NCBI GenBank assembly: GCA_946406115.1
Contig: OX291542.1
Coordinates: 4,178,959-4,242,958 of the forward strand
Source: Apoda limacodes
Taxonomy: Eukaryota; Arthropoda; Insecta; Lepidoptera; Limacodidae
Direction of reading: 5' to 3'
Length of the DNA: 64,000 nucleotides
Below the pieces are notes generated by a model. It was given only the letters and a program-made list of their open reading frames with translations. It had not been told where the DNA came from and searched no databases. Positions within the stretch are counted from its first letter, which is position 1. The number at the start of each line of letters is the position of its first letter. A program made the position numbers and the translations under genes. Below are positions 47,501-53,559 of the stretch, piece after piece.

Positions 47501-50082
47501 ATATATACGTTATGCGTAGTCTGAAAGTTAGAATTAGCAGCTGTAACAAAATTAATCAAATTCTTGCAAACTTAACTCATTTGGGTATGCCATCACCTTA
47601 AGTGCTTACCGCACGATGCCCTAGGGTCCTTGACCTGTTTGTCGGACTCGGTACTGCCATAGCATAATTATCTACTAATGGTGAGCGAACTTCTTTTAGT
47701 ACGAGATCCCGCTGCAGGATTGGTGCGCTCATCGACTTTTTGTTTAAAACCAAATTTTTATGTTTATTTATAATTAAGAGAATATATATTTACTAGGGTG
47801 CCTATCAAAATTTGGCCGCCATTATTTTTAAATAAATTATTTTTAATTGATTTTTGGTAAAAAATTTCGTTTATTTATTTTTTAAATAAAATAACGTCTA
47901 CATCACGGTAATTAATATGAAGATTCTAAAAAATCACGGTTGCCGTTGCGCACCTGGCCGCACCTCTTTGCAGCCAGGTGTAAACAGGTATGATTTCGAT
48001 AAATTTATACGTTTATAACCTATTTTTATTAATTATATGTCAAATTGAAGCTAATTTTTTTCTATTAATTATCATATAAAGTTGCTTATTTAAATCTGGC
48101 CGCAAATAAGGGTTACTGGCTGTTAAATAAATATTTAAGGTAGAGTGAAAGAGAGTTAGCGCGTAACATCATTTGTCAGACGAGGACAGCGATTGCCGGC
48201 TGTGCGACGCTTTTAAGCCATTGCGCAAAAAATTACAAAAAAGATTATTTCGGAAATGGTAAATTATAGTTTTTGTCATTTTTGTATCGTGTGAAAGCGC
48301 GCAATGTATTGCAAACGTTTCTACTTCACCACGTCATAGTAGGTAGGCATAAAAACATAACGTGCGCGCGGACACAGAATGTAGGTATAGCCGCACCTCG
48401 TGGCCTACTGCTTTATCTTTACCGCGGTGTGAGCTTGTGCCCATTGTGTCATTGACCTCTAGAGGTCAGTGTAAGTACGTTGACCTTACTCAAGAATTTA
48501 TTTGAAGCGTATCTAACATTAGTTCAAATGGGGTTGTTATACACGGTAATAGTCATTATCAGTAAAAAAAACGCCAAAAAATACATAAAAATCATGAAAA
48601 GACCGACGTAAAATTCCAACGCTATAAGGTTCAGAATCATGTACTAAACCTATGGTTTCAGTTTTCGTCACGATGTACCTTACACCCTTTATGTAATAGG
48701 TACTACCTCAACAATTTAATTATGTTATGTATCATACCTACTCGTATAATTATATTAAAAAAAATGCGGGATGCCTGTAAAGTCGGTATACGGGCGAAAG
48801 TTTTACGTGACAACTTGTGCCTTTCACTTTTTATGTCTGTCTCTCTCGCTCTTAGGCGGGCTAACCATGCCGCGTGCCTCTCACTCGCTCTCATTGTGAG
48901 CGCATAACGTGAGCGGAGCGTAACGCAGTTTCTTGAAGTGTCACCCGGCAAACCAATTTATAAGACGTTGTCACGTCAAAAATAAACCAATTTTTTTTGT
49001 GGCGATTTAATTCAGGTAAGTGTCGCAATAATTATAAAATTTAATTAGCAAACGACACGCGACGGCGACGTGTTACGCTTAAGAGGCTCGCAGCGAGCTT
49101 CATTCAAACGAATTTTTCATTTGTTTTTGACATTTACTGATCAATCACTGTGAAATTTCTAAGTCATAATCCCAAGCAGAAATGCTATGTCTGTGGTTTT
49201 TAAAAAATCTTGTAAAACGTTCTATTAACTAAAAATCTTTTTTAAAACCATTTGTATGAAAAACTAGAATCCTGTATAACTTTTGAACAATAAAATTTGA
49301 TAGAAAACTAGCACACTGCAGACCTAGACATTTATTACTAGAACATGTCTTCAAAATTCTGTGGTGTTTGATCAGCAATTGCCTAAAAAATTGAGAAATT
49401 CGTTTGTATGAAGCCTGTTGCGAGGCGCCGCGAAGTGTATCCCCTTAACAGTCACGTTTTGTGACTGTGTTTTGTTTTGTGTAAGAGTGACGCTGCCACT
49501 TCTCTATGCTTTATTTATTATTATTATTATTATTATATTATATTATTTTTTTACAGAGAGTGAGAGAGATATAGATATTTATAGAAAGAGAGAGAGAGAG
49601 ATAGAGAGAAGCCCAGCCGTGTGCTGGAGCTCAATTAAATTATTTCCGCGCAAGTGTGTAGAAAAATGTCATCGCTGTGGTCATTCATTATTACACACGA
49701 GACTCGCCACTCGGACTGAAATCCTGCCTCGAGTGCGAGTCCGTTCAACTAGCACTTGGCCGTTTTTTTATATTACATAGGGAACCCTAACTTTCTTATT
49801 TTCAAATTCGATCAACTTTATGCTTCATTCGTGTGAAAATTGATTATTCTTTTAAACTAAACAAATTAACAAAGACACAGATTTACAATATGTCTCAAAG
49901 TTTAGAAAAGAATACTTACTAAAATTCTTCTTATTAAAATGTTTTTGCTTTTCGATCCAATTTTCTAGGATCTGTATACATTCACTCATTTTACTTTCAC
50001 TATTTAAATTATACTGTTTTAGTACAAATTCTACCGTTTTTCCACAGTATTGTAATATCGGATCACTTTTTACATTTGTCAT
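26870..50082 (-). CDS. CRAL-TRIO lipid-transfer protein gene, 23 kb, incomplete and possibly a pseudogene
   Basis: Four minus-strand exons fit one CRAL-TRIO protein: 49920-50082 (N-terminus from ATG), 36509-36665 (CRAL-TRIO-N helices), 28070 to about 28275 (end of the lipid-binding domain) and 26870-27021 (C-terminus). Phases agree where exons are adjacent: exon 1 ends phase 1 and exon 2 starts with two bases; the third ends phase 1 and the last starts with two bases. Such proteins carry tocopherols, retinoids, carotenoids or phosphoinositides in the cytosol. The recognised parts total about 226 residues against 290-310 for insect relatives. The middle of the binding domain, expected between 28.3 and 36.5 kb, was not found. 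The last exon has an in-frame TAA at 26984-26986 followed by 37 further in-frame codons of normal family sequence. Introns contain LINE-A copies, LINE-B, MITEs and a hAT derivative. That all four exons belong to one gene is inference; clustered paralogues are the alternative. Confidence 0.65.
27080..27190. other. GC-rich patch in the CRAL-TRIO intron
   Basis: Unusually GC-rich for this window and open in one frame on each strand (minus: AAQLAVTKSSCPHSLCERRQ). I do not recognise it; it could be a relic exon or part of an unknown repeat. Confidence 0.3.
27188..27395 (-). mobile_element. LINE-A 3' fragment with poly(A)
   Basis: T10 at 27192-27201 is the tail; TATACCACTAGGGTGGCAAA starts the 3' UTR and CCCATACTGTAGTCCTTA the polymerase end. 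5'-truncated; inserted in the CRAL-TRIO intron in the gene's own orientation. Confidence 0.85.
27411..27563. repeat. Foldback inverted repeat
   Basis: Arms 27411-27478 and 27497-27563 are inverted copies at roughly three-quarters identity (GGAAACAGTCTC, CTAGAATTC, ATGTATG-AAGTA). The loop is about 18 nt. Likely a small foldback element or MITE. Confidence 0.65.
28070..28275 (-). CDS. CRAL-TRIO internal exon
   Basis: Translates FGTRLKGIHIFTPSKMVEGV, then KMSGRIQVHKNVESLHDVI and LPKEYGGEERPLLKLC, ending at donor GTAAGA. RLKGIHxxxxP, RIxVHxxxESLHxxIPKxxLPKEYGG is the signature end of the CRAL-TRIO domain. The upstream boundary is uncertain (a CGAAG acceptor near 28275); a stop lies in frame just beyond 28285. 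Confidence 0.85.
28300..29590. other. CRAL-TRIO intron, nothing recognised
   Basis: No transposon or exon similarity was recognised between the internal exon and LINE-B. The missing middle exon of the CRAL-TRIO domain was looked for here and not seen. Confidence 0.35.
29600..32235 (-). mobile_element. LINE-B: second APE-type non-LTR retrotransposon, decayed
   Basis: Read on the minus strand in several frames. Endonuclease start (NLVHQNIQGMSQKEQ, KIDILCIIEHWL) at 32231-31968; CGDFNINIL near 31760; PTRIAVSSATCIDNIF and SDHCGQLVV at 31682-31560. Reverse transcriptase: KQFGFMKGRSTTDA near 30560, VFCDLSKAFD near 30445, VPQGSILGPFLFLIYINDL near 30270 and LFADDTSL near 30190. The C-terminal half runs to about 29630 (GSRISLMDRFREV after a frameshift near 29735). 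At least five frame breaks. It differs from LINE-A in every motif, so it is a separate family. It sits in a CRAL-TRIO intron in the gene's orientation. Confidence 0.88.
29713..30471 (-). pseudogene. LINE-B reverse-transcriptase palm and thumb reading frame
   Basis: 252-codon frame with the VPQGS box, catalytic FADD box and post-RT blocks (FLGITLDSKLQWGPHI, TVYFSYFHSLMTYGILLWG). The upstream RT block is in another frame at 30416-30736, so the polymerase is split by a frameshift near 30420-30470. Confidence 0.85.
32243..32335 (-). mobile_element. LINE-A fragment, polymerase C-terminus
   Basis: AATTACTTCTTTCTTGAAAA and CCCTGGCAGGGAGCTCATTCC match the end of the LINE-A polymerase in reverse. It adjoins the 5' end of LINE-B. 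Confidence 0.7.
32340..34215. other. CRAL-TRIO intron, mostly unrecognised
   Basis: AT-rich with a GC-rich block at 33900-33965 (GCGGCGCGCGCGGCGTGG). A minus-strand exon candidate near 33095-33165 was rejected. No mobile element was recognised. Confidence 0.35.
34221..34992 (+). mobile_element. TTAA-bounded MITE carrying an inserted repeat
   Basis: Ends CTTAAGAGGATACACTATGC and GCGAAGTGTATCCTCTTAAG form about 60-bp inverted repeats. The body matches 49078-49448 but is split after AGAAATCTTTTT by a 369-bp insertion (34418-34786). Confidence 0.85.
34418..34786 (+). repeat. Dispersed GAAGTGAAAA...CGGAGTGCACCC repeat
   Basis: Starts GAAGTGAAAATTTCTTTAGC, contains AACTCGCGTCAGGTCACGTG and ends CACTTCTGCCGGCACTCCCG GAGTGC. 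GAAGTGAAAA and its complement sit near opposite ends, and GCACTCCCGGAGTGC is itself a palindrome. Related copies at 37505-38050 and 40382-40494. Inserted into a T run of the host MITE. Confidence 0.75.
35385..36338 (+). mobile_element. LINE-A copy with ~1 kb internal deletion
   Basis: Begins in the linker (CGAGGCTTGGACCACGG) and passes LFASNSNMNDEGTVPPTIPW. It then jumps near 35737 straight to VKVKLASKKLGVLN, so the whole catalytic RT from the palm start past YADD is missing. It continues through the C-terminal part and ends with the 3' UTR at TTAGTGGTGTAAAAAAAA. The join has a 2-bp (AG) overlap. Confidence 0.88.
36509..36665 (-). CDS. CRAL-TRIO exon 2 (CRAL-TRIO-N region)
   Basis: Acceptor TTTTTTACAG, donor GTAAGT, 157 nt with two bases completing codons at each end. 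Translates RQFLESTIISCKGSIERAKL, then RLDKYCILRTTMPRFF, the helical N-domain found in alpha-tocopherol-transfer-like insect proteins. Fits exon 1 at 49920 to give KKNFRRQFLEST. Confidence 0.85.
36876..37087 (+). repeat. RTE-like 3' end ending TTATAATATTAGTAGGAT
   Basis: GTAGCTATAGTTCGTTCAAC, GCCAAATTTTATCCCGACCC and ACTTTCACATTTATAATATTAG, finishing TAGGATAGGAT, look like a LINE 3' end with a short repeated tail. A piece of the same unit is at 51785-51850. Confidence 0.55.
37505..38050 (+). repeat. Dispersed GAAGTGAAAA repeat, longer copy with internal duplication
   Basis: Same ends as 34418-34786. TGATGGGTAAAAAATG with AAACTCGCGTCAG occurs twice (near 37545 and 37660), and TTAAGCGCGAATTGTGTG also occurs twice (near 37910 and 37984), so the interior is expanded. 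Confidence 0.7.
38060..39090. other. CRAL-TRIO intron with an unassigned GC-rich block
   Basis: 38480-38680 and 38735-38960 are clearly GC-richer than their flanks. On the minus strand 38690-38450 can be read through part of one frame and is followed by AATAAA. I see no protein family; an LTR or a relic exon are possibilities. Confidence 0.3.
39095..39710. mobile_element. hAT derivative with nested MITE, second copy
   Basis: AATAATCAAATCATAACTTTCTCT through GCGAGATTGC at 39709 is collinear with 4625-5347. It includes the start of the nested MITE (GAGAGAATACGATTC at 39187) and the terminal GGATCC/GCGGGATCC block. The right half of the MITE is deleted (join near 39478), the left hAT end is missing and the last bases of the right end are lost. 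Confidence 0.8.
40290..40365 (+). mobile_element. LINE 3' tail fragment
   Basis: TTTGAATAAAAAGATTTGATTTTGATTTTAA resembles the 3' end and short repeated tail of the 11985-12180 family. Confidence 0.35.
40382..40494 (+). repeat. GAAGTGAAAA repeat, 3' part
   Basis: AAGTGATGGGAAGTAAATAG followed by CACTTCTGCCGGCACTCCCG GAGTGCAACC. Confidence 0.7.
40495..40620 (-). mobile_element. LINE-A 3' fragment
   Basis: CTGTAGCCTATGGACGCTTG CAACACCAGG and CCCATACTGTAGTCCTTAGA match LINE-A in reverse; it adjoins the preceding repeat. Confidence 0.75.
40630..41515. other. AT-rich spacer, nothing recognised
   Basis: No coding or repeat similarity noted. Confidence 0.35.
41520..41578. repeat. (TA)n and (TG)n microsatellite
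   Basis: About 14 TA units followed by ATCTAAATA and about eight TG units. Confidence 0.9.
41741..42310 (+). repeat. GGGTTCTGT dispersed repeat, body duplicated
   Basis: Begins AGGGTTCTGTTTCTCAAGAG, with GTCCGTCCGTCCGACCGTCC near 41800. The section CTCAGGAACGCGTGGAGGTA ... TCAAATACTCAGG (41860-41915) recurs diverged at 42168-42225. Confidence 0.65.
42395..42690 (-). pseudogene. LINE post-RT fragment
   Basis: The minus strand reads, across frames, TKTNFVQFLNYGAKKYDLNI, EVDSSNFL, CNWKTHIDKI, FVYVLRELRKTATRESV and AYHGYV: the thumb region of a Jockey-like polymerase. No catalytic motifs remain. Confidence 0.6.
42695..42880 (+). repeat. Fragment of a GGTTCCGTAGCC-type repeat
   Basis: TTTCATAGCCAAATAGCAAA, CCATGTCCGTCTGT, CATCTTTGCATCGAATTTTA and GAACCGCCATAAATATTTG are collinear with 37340-37455. 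Confidence 0.5.
43480..43850 (-). pseudogene. Jockey-like LINE C-terminal fragment
   Basis: One uninterrupted minus-strand frame reads KLYIRSILTYTTLAWYNLLS, then KLQFVRNKTLRIITGAGRYV and further to RPPVGRPLPRALI. LTYxxxxW and LQxVxNKxLRxITGAxxYV are standard Jockey C-terminal blocks. 43240-43480 may be its 3' UTR. Confidence 0.75.
43888..43905 (+). repeat. TTAA MITE terminal stub
   Basis: CTTAAGAGGATACGATTC equals the left end of the MITE family; the remainder is absent. Confidence 0.45.
43959..45293 (+). CDS. LINE-A endonuclease domain frame (444 codons)
   Basis: Apurinic-type endonuclease that nicks target DNA for retrotransposition. Motifs in order: LFLMETQI (catalytic Glu, about residue 78), RIYACLYRSH, LGDFNAHHREW (about 186), LTTRPDGYSVS and GSSDHCLV (about 260), then the linker PWFNRSCREAKILKQTAYEA. 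In-frame LINE-A sequence ends near 45247; the last 15 codons are out of frame because the run at 45245-45250 (GAGGGGGGACTTC) is one base longer than in the other copies (GAGGGGAACTTC or GAAGGGAACTTT). The start Met is tentative; similarity to the copy near 50950 begins about 20 codons in. Confidence 0.85.
   Translation: MNSINGFSVSSLVISNLIFRLNNPFKKKILARNKRKRVYSAAAPSTFNVDFCNIRDIHANLNAVHLHLETAQPTILFLMETQISCPADTSYLRYPGYKLEHNFLSRAGVCMFVREDICCRRLHCLEDRDLSILWVRVDHWGHTRIYACLYRSHSGDTDVTRLFTHLSLTTDKVLEQYPTAELVILGDFNAHHREWLSSRTNNYAGISAHEFALTYGFSQLVLSPTRIPDIEDHTSSLLDLLLTTRPDGYSVSVDAPLGSSDHCLVRTQMSCTQPDPSGPTNFRRVWHYKSEDWDGLREFYASYPWRQICYSSEDPDGCTAAVTETILAGMECFIPNLRVAAGVKKRPWFNRSCREAKILKQTAYEAWTTDRNNKDPNISELKRKLNAASRFSKKATARAKFQFIGKKGGRLASYPSGSRAFWSLAKAAEGGLLPVVVTTTAKDR
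43959..46988 (+). mobile_element. LINE-A, nearly intact copy
   Basis: Endonuclease and reverse transcriptase are both complete in sequence, separated by one frameshift. It lacks the 3' UTR: homology to 15480-15545 stops after GGTGTTGC at 46988, where another LINE fragment in opposite orientation begins. The ORF1/gag region is not seen. This copy is the reference for the twelve or so LINE-A copies in the window. Confidence 0.92.
45115..47007 (+). CDS. LINE-A reverse transcriptase frame (630 codons)
   Basis: RNA-directed DNA polymerase. True homology begins near 45250, after the extra base; the first 45 codons read the endonuclease linker out of frame. RT motifs: SGPDGIPAVVLKQC, NVHPVPKKGDRSDPSNYRPI, YGFRHGRSTGDLLVYLTHRW, CSLDIAKAFDRVWHRGIL, GVPQGSVLSPTLFLLHINDM and CYADDST with catalytic Asp pair. 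Then FNPSKTHVCAF, ILGVDISSDVQLRDHLLDKV and a thumb/C-terminal part to FKKEVIRFLKGRQRASD. No stop or deletion in the RT. The final 7 codons after GVA come from the adjacent sequence. Confidence 0.88.
   Translation: MLPRGSVRKQLPEQNSNSSAKKVGDLRAILLGVVLSGRLLKLPRGDFCQSSLPPLRKTDSDLAHSAKEKAELLGSLFASNSNVNDEGAVPPTLPWCGKTKPEISITQREVRRALLSLDVHKSSGPDGIPAVVLKQCAPELCPVLTRLFTLSYHTRQFPSSWKTANVHPVPKKGDRSDPSNYRPIAITSLLSKVMERVINTQLLRYLEKHDLISDRQYGFRHGRSTGDLLVYLTHRWALAIESQGEALACSLDIAKAFDRVWHRGILSKLPSYGVPEGLCKWVASFLSGRSIRAVVDSSCSDSMDINAGVPQGSVLSPTLFLLHINDMLVINNIHCYADDSTGDAYYTGRASISRSIVEEKREELVSQIEIGLSKVSDWGWENLVRFNPSKTHVCAFTAKKTPFTVVPQFQNTPLSISKGIEILGVDISSDVQLRDHLLDKVKLASKKLGVLNRAKQFFTSGQRLLLYKSQVRPHMEYCCHLWAGAPGYQLSPFDSVQRRAVRIVDDPKLTCGIEPLSLRRDFASLCVFYRLYNGLCSEELFEMMPTATFYHRTARHRQGIHSHTLEPKWSRTVRFQRNFLPQTLGLWNELPAKFFSKDYSMGLFKKEVIRFLKGRQRASDAPGVARFIVK
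46995..47480 (-). pseudogene. LINE C-terminal fragment, tail to tail with LINE-A
   Basis: The minus-strand frame reads RLVRSILEYASIIWTPHYKI, ESIQRRCPRKVSW, LHKRRELALLVCLHRILHS and LVRMCRLYNELS. These are the C-terminal blocks of another non-LTR family. Its 3' part meets the truncated end of LINE-A at about 46988. Confidence 0.8.
47485..48770. other. CRAL-TRIO intron, nothing firmly recognised
   Basis: AAATTTGGCCGCCATTATTT near 47807 and AAATCTGGCCGCAAATAAGG near 48093 are two related GGCCGC sites. CACCTGGCCGCACC ... GCAGCCAGGTG at 47950-47981 forms an imperfect hairpin. No coding similarity. Confidence 0.35.
48774..48980 (-). repeat. Dispersed GACGTGACAACGTC repeat, copy 3
   Basis: Minus-strand copy, the most complete: from TTTTGACGTGACAACGTC at 48980 through the GTTACGCTCCGCTCACGTTA block and GTTGTCACGTAAAACTTTCG to GACTTTACAGGCA near 48776. 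Confidence 0.85.
49078..49448 (+). mobile_element. TTAA-bounded MITE, intact copy
   Basis: 371 bp, with TTAA at 49079-49082 and 49445-49448. The inverted ends are about 55-60 bp (CGCAGCGAGCTTCATTCAAA CG against CGTTTGTATGAAGCCTGTTG CGAGGCG). No coding sequence. Reference for the copies at 4714, 34221 and 39187. Confidence 0.88.
49508..49612. repeat. (ATT)n and (GA)n microsatellites
   Basis: ATT repeats at about 49508-49545, then GA-rich GAGAGAGAGAGATAGAGAG up to 49612. Confidence 0.85.
49920..50082 (-). CDS. CRAL-TRIO exon 1
   Basis: ATG at 50080-50082, 163 nt, donor GTAAGT. Encodes MTNVKSDPILQYCGKTVEFV, then SECIQILENWIEKQKHFNKK NF: the DPILxFxxxTxxxVRKxYNL and LExWIxKQxHFxKKxF pattern at the start of insect CRAL-TRIO proteins. 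The final single base A pairs in phase with exon 2 at 36665. Confidence 0.8.
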
Positions 50083-50224
50083 ATTGTTGAATAATTTAAT
50101 TCAAATGCTATTTTCGGAAACTTAGCTTCGCGTTTTATACTGATACCATAATTTTCCAACTTTAAATTAAACATGATAATAGATGCGTAGGTCGATCGAT
50201 CGCTCTTCCGCTGTGTGGAACCTT

Positions 50225-50420
50225 CTGCTTTTATAAATGTGAAAGCTTTTAAGTTTGTTTGTTTACCAATCACGCCGCAACGGAGTTTCTAATTGAGCTG
50301 GAATTTGGCACAGAAATAGTTTTAAAGACGAAAAATACCATAGGCTACTTTTCTAACTACTACCTATGAACTATACTACTACTACTAACTATAACCGAAA
50401 CCCACTTGATAATACTGAAT
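50225..50420 (-). repeat. TTATAATATTAG-family fragment
   Basis: CTTTTATAAATGTGAAAGCT, GTTTGTTTACCAATCACGCC GCAACGGAG and GGAATTTGGCACAGAAATAG resemble 23834-23960. Confidence 0.5.
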
Positions 50421-50499
50421 CACACCGCAACGAGAGATTTTACGAGAGGTAGGGCACAGCGAGTACCCGCTCTAAGTTGAATCGCCAGAACAATAAAGA

Positions 50500-50945
50500 T
50501 AAGAACAGCGAGTACTCATTTGAATGAGCAGCCCTGGAGAGGTACCTCCGCCTTACAAAAGTACGTACGTTGAGTAGAATTGTATACCTGGCGGTGAGTA
50601 AGGTAGCCGGAGTTCATAAGGACTTGCTGCGCGGACAGTGGGGGACCAGTGGTGCTCGTTACTGTGATTGCTCGGCGTGGTGGTGTGACGGTCACTGACA
50701 CCCGCTGAAACGACTGGCCGCTGGCCGCCCGCAAGTTGAACAGGTTTTCAATCCCAGGGATCACTTTAATCTCTGCCCTGCGAGGCTGAACCGCCATCAG
50801 GTGCACAATCTCTGAAGCAGTATTCGTGCCGGAGAAGGAAACCAGAGTGGACCCGGCTACTACAATAGAGAGGGATCAGGGGCCTGTGCCCAGTTTTTGC
50901 AGATCTGTTACCGCACTTTTTATCTCTTTAGCTATCTGTGCCGTA
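50500..50945. other. GC-rich stretch, perhaps the 5' part of the adjoining LINE-A copy
   Basis: Open in one frame on the minus strand (GQSFQRVSVTVTPPRRAITV) and partly on plus (RDQGPVPSFCRSVTALFISL, which runs into LINE-A). It may include LINE-A 5' or ORF1 sequence; I cannot assign it. Confidence 0.35.
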
Positions 50946-51540
50946 AATCCTAATTTTAGTTTAAAAACTCCTAAAATGGCTAAAAGTAAAAAAAGGGAAA
51001 CCATTTTTTTCAGCGGCTACTCCATCCACATTCATTGTGGACTTTTGCAACATAGGTATTCATATCGAGACGCTTATTACACGGGCCGTGTACACATCCC
51101 TCGTTCCGATGTCGAGGAAAAGCGCGGAGAATTTGTGTCTCGAAAAGAGACCACTCTGTCCAAGGTCTCTGACTGGGGACGGGAAAACTTGGTCCGAATT
51201 AATCCTACAAAGACACAAGTCGGTACGTTCACCGCTAAGATAACCCTATTTACTATGGTCCCACTATTCCAGAACACTCCTCTCACCATCTCCAAAAGCA
51301 CTGGGATCCGTGGTGTTTAAATCTCCAGCCATGTTCAGTTCGAGATCATATACAAAACAAGGTGAAGCAGGCGTCTAAAAAACTTATTAACAGAGCGAAG
51401 CAGTACTTCATCTCGGGGCAAAGGTTGCTGCTTTACATTGCCATCTCTAGGCGTGTGCGCCCGGATACTAGATTGGCCCTTTTGAAGCGGTTCAACTACG
51501 GACTGTGAGAATTGTCGACGATCCTAAACTTATATAAACC
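50945..51540 (+). mobile_element. LINE-A copy with ~2 kb internal deletion
   Basis: GCGGCTACTCCATCCACATT CATTGTGGACTTTTGCAAC is the endonuclease start. At 51067 it jumps to GAGACGCTTATTACACGGGC, just after YADDST. It continues through the post-RT region with stops and small deletions and fades near 51540. Confidence 0.85.
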
Positions 51541-51544
51541 GTAT

Positions 51545-51900
51545 CGAACCTAGTTAGATCGCGATAAAAGTATTTTTAAACCTTTTTTGTCCTTGCAACT
51601 AAAACCTATGCCAAAAATCAGGTCATTCTGTTGCTCCGTGCGACTTGTAGGTATAGTGCCCATGGTATCGGCCACAGAATATCTTAATAAGAAAAAAGAT
51701 CTTGTTGTTGTCCATTCTTGTCCAGATGTTCTTTGCCTTCCATCTGATTACCTCCGTGCAAAAACAGGTAAATTGGATGTTACTTTAATAGCTGTAGCTA
51801 TAGTTCGTTCAAGTGGAATACGATTACCTATAGTTATTCCCGCGGGTACTTTTGAGTTTTTCGGAATAAAAAGACTGTCCTTTTTCGTCTTTGTGCCATT
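51545..51900. repeat. Spacer with an RTE-like fragment
   Basis: 51785-51850 (ATAGCTGTAGCTATAGTTCG, TATAGTTATTCCCGCGG) matches 36890-36945. The remainder (51590-51780) is open in one plus frame but unrecognised. Confidence 0.45.
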
Positions 51901-51901
51901 T

Positions 51902-52445
51902 TTTTTAAAACCACTATGGTGGCAATCATGTTTGCGGTCCGCCTGATGGTAAGTGGTCACCACAGCCTGTCGACGCTTGCAAGAACTGGGGCTCTCGCGC
52001 GCCCCGACCCTCCGAATATCTAATAACTTCTTTTTAGAAGAACTCCATACTGTAATCCTTAGGGAAAACCTTGGCAGGAAGCTTATTCCACAACCTTAGC
52101 GTTCTCGGGAGGAAGTTACTCTGAAACTGCCTCAACCTCAAGGATATCAATGCGCTTGGAGATGTAAGCGGTGTGTTCTGAAATTGTGGAACCTCAGTGA
52201 ATAGAGTTTGTTTTTTAGCGGTGAACGCGCAGACTTGTGACTTCGTTCGAGTTGAATCGGGCCATGATTTTTCGTCCCCACTCAAAGAGACTTTGGACAT
52301 AGTGGTCTCTATTTGAGACCCAAATACCTGCTCCTCCACAAAGAAACGTGAGATGTTTGCAGGGCCCGGATAATAAGCGTCTCCAATATTGTCACCTACA
52401 TAGCAATGTATGTTGTCGATGGACAACCAACTGTATGTGTATTGT
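51902..52445 (-). mobile_element. LINE-A copy, internally deleted, antisense
   Basis: The minus strand starts at HCYVGDN (the YADD box mutated to YVGD) near 52410. It runs through VCAFTAKKQT and jumps near 52145 to LRQFQSNFLPRTLRLWNKLP. It ends with the 3' UTR at GCCACCATAGTGGTTTTAAA, 51902. Confidence 0.85.
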
Positions 52446-52493
52446 TGACGGATAAATATACCTAAGGTGAAGAAGTTAAGATTGACTCCCTCG

Positions 52494-52761
52494 CAGCCTA
52501 GTTGGATGTGTGGCCAGCTGCTGTGCAGAGAGGGTGTGGGTTCAATTCCCGTACTGGACAAACATTTATGTCATAATAAACATTAGTGTTTGTCTTGAGT
52601 CTGGGTGTAATTATTTATGATATTTATGTATTTACAAAAAAAAACTAATATTTATGTATTTGTATCCGTTGTCTGGTTCGCATAACACAAGCATTGCTTA
52701 CTTTGGGGCCAGACGGCGCTGTGTGTAATGTCCAAAATATATTTATATTTAAGGCAAGTAG
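52494..52761 (+). mobile_element. tRNA-derived SINE
   Basis: A box CCTCGCAGCCTAGTTGGATG, B box GGGTTCAATTCCC at 52539-52551, body TTGTCTTGAGTCTGGGTGTA, end TGTAATGTCCAAAATATATT. Same family as 8545-8808. Confidence 0.82.
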
Positions 52762-52769
52762 TCCAGTTA

Positions 52770-53555
52770 GAAAGTTCAAACATTGAGAAAGAGGTTAACC
52801 GAAGAAACCAGCTCGACTGAGCACCGTTAAGGAACTACGCATCATCTTTTTGTCCAAAATACGTCAACAAACGTAGAAACGACAAGGTATAAGAAAGGCC
52901 GTTGAAGGGAAACTACCATTAATATTAACATAGAAAAAAATCCTTTATTTTATAAAATAGGTAATTAAAGATTTTTAAATGATCATGTAAGTTACAAAAT
53001 ACTTTTTTAATGAGGTGTTATATAGCTTATTAATAACTTAACGACAATACGTAATAAATATGTAGATATACATATATTTATTGATCTTTTTGTAATTTTT
53101 AGAATGACCTTACCGACAGATATTTTAAAATAGAGAACGTTTTCTTTTCATATTTAAATATTTAAATAAGCAAAGAAAGTGTGCTGTTTGTTAGGGTTCT
53201 TTAGTAAACTAGAAAACCTTATAGTTTTGCCATATTGGCTTGGCTTAGAGACTCTTAGTACTAGAAATCTGTTATATTTGTGTTATATTTGGCATGGGTA
53301 TTGTAGAGGTTACGACCTCTCGTTAAGTAAAAAGGAAGTAAATAAGCTAGCGAACGCTTTTACGCAGCAAATACTTCGTAGTGTTTTTATGAAAATATAA
53401 TAGATGGTGTCAGTGTGTTTTTGAATAAAAACAATCGGAACATCGAGTTTGTCATTATTTTTATATTGATTGACATTCGAGTGTAAAATATAGATCGGAC
53501 ACGTGTATATGTATATGAATTTGGAGGGTCGATTCTTGTATCTATCAGGGAGCCC
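52770..53555. other. AT-rich spacer
   Basis: A TTAGGGTTCTTTAGTAAACT fragment of the GGGTTCCGTAG repeat is near 53192. No downstream exon of the protease-like gene was found here. Confidence 0.35.
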
Positions 53556-53559
53556 TACA

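Noticed and set aside
20688..48951. Frame MPGDTSRNCVTLRSRYALTM present at 20688 (+) and 48951 (-)
   Set aside because: Both lie in copies of the dispersed GACGTGACAACGTC repeat and their 3' ends differ; recurrence reflects the repeat, not a gene family.
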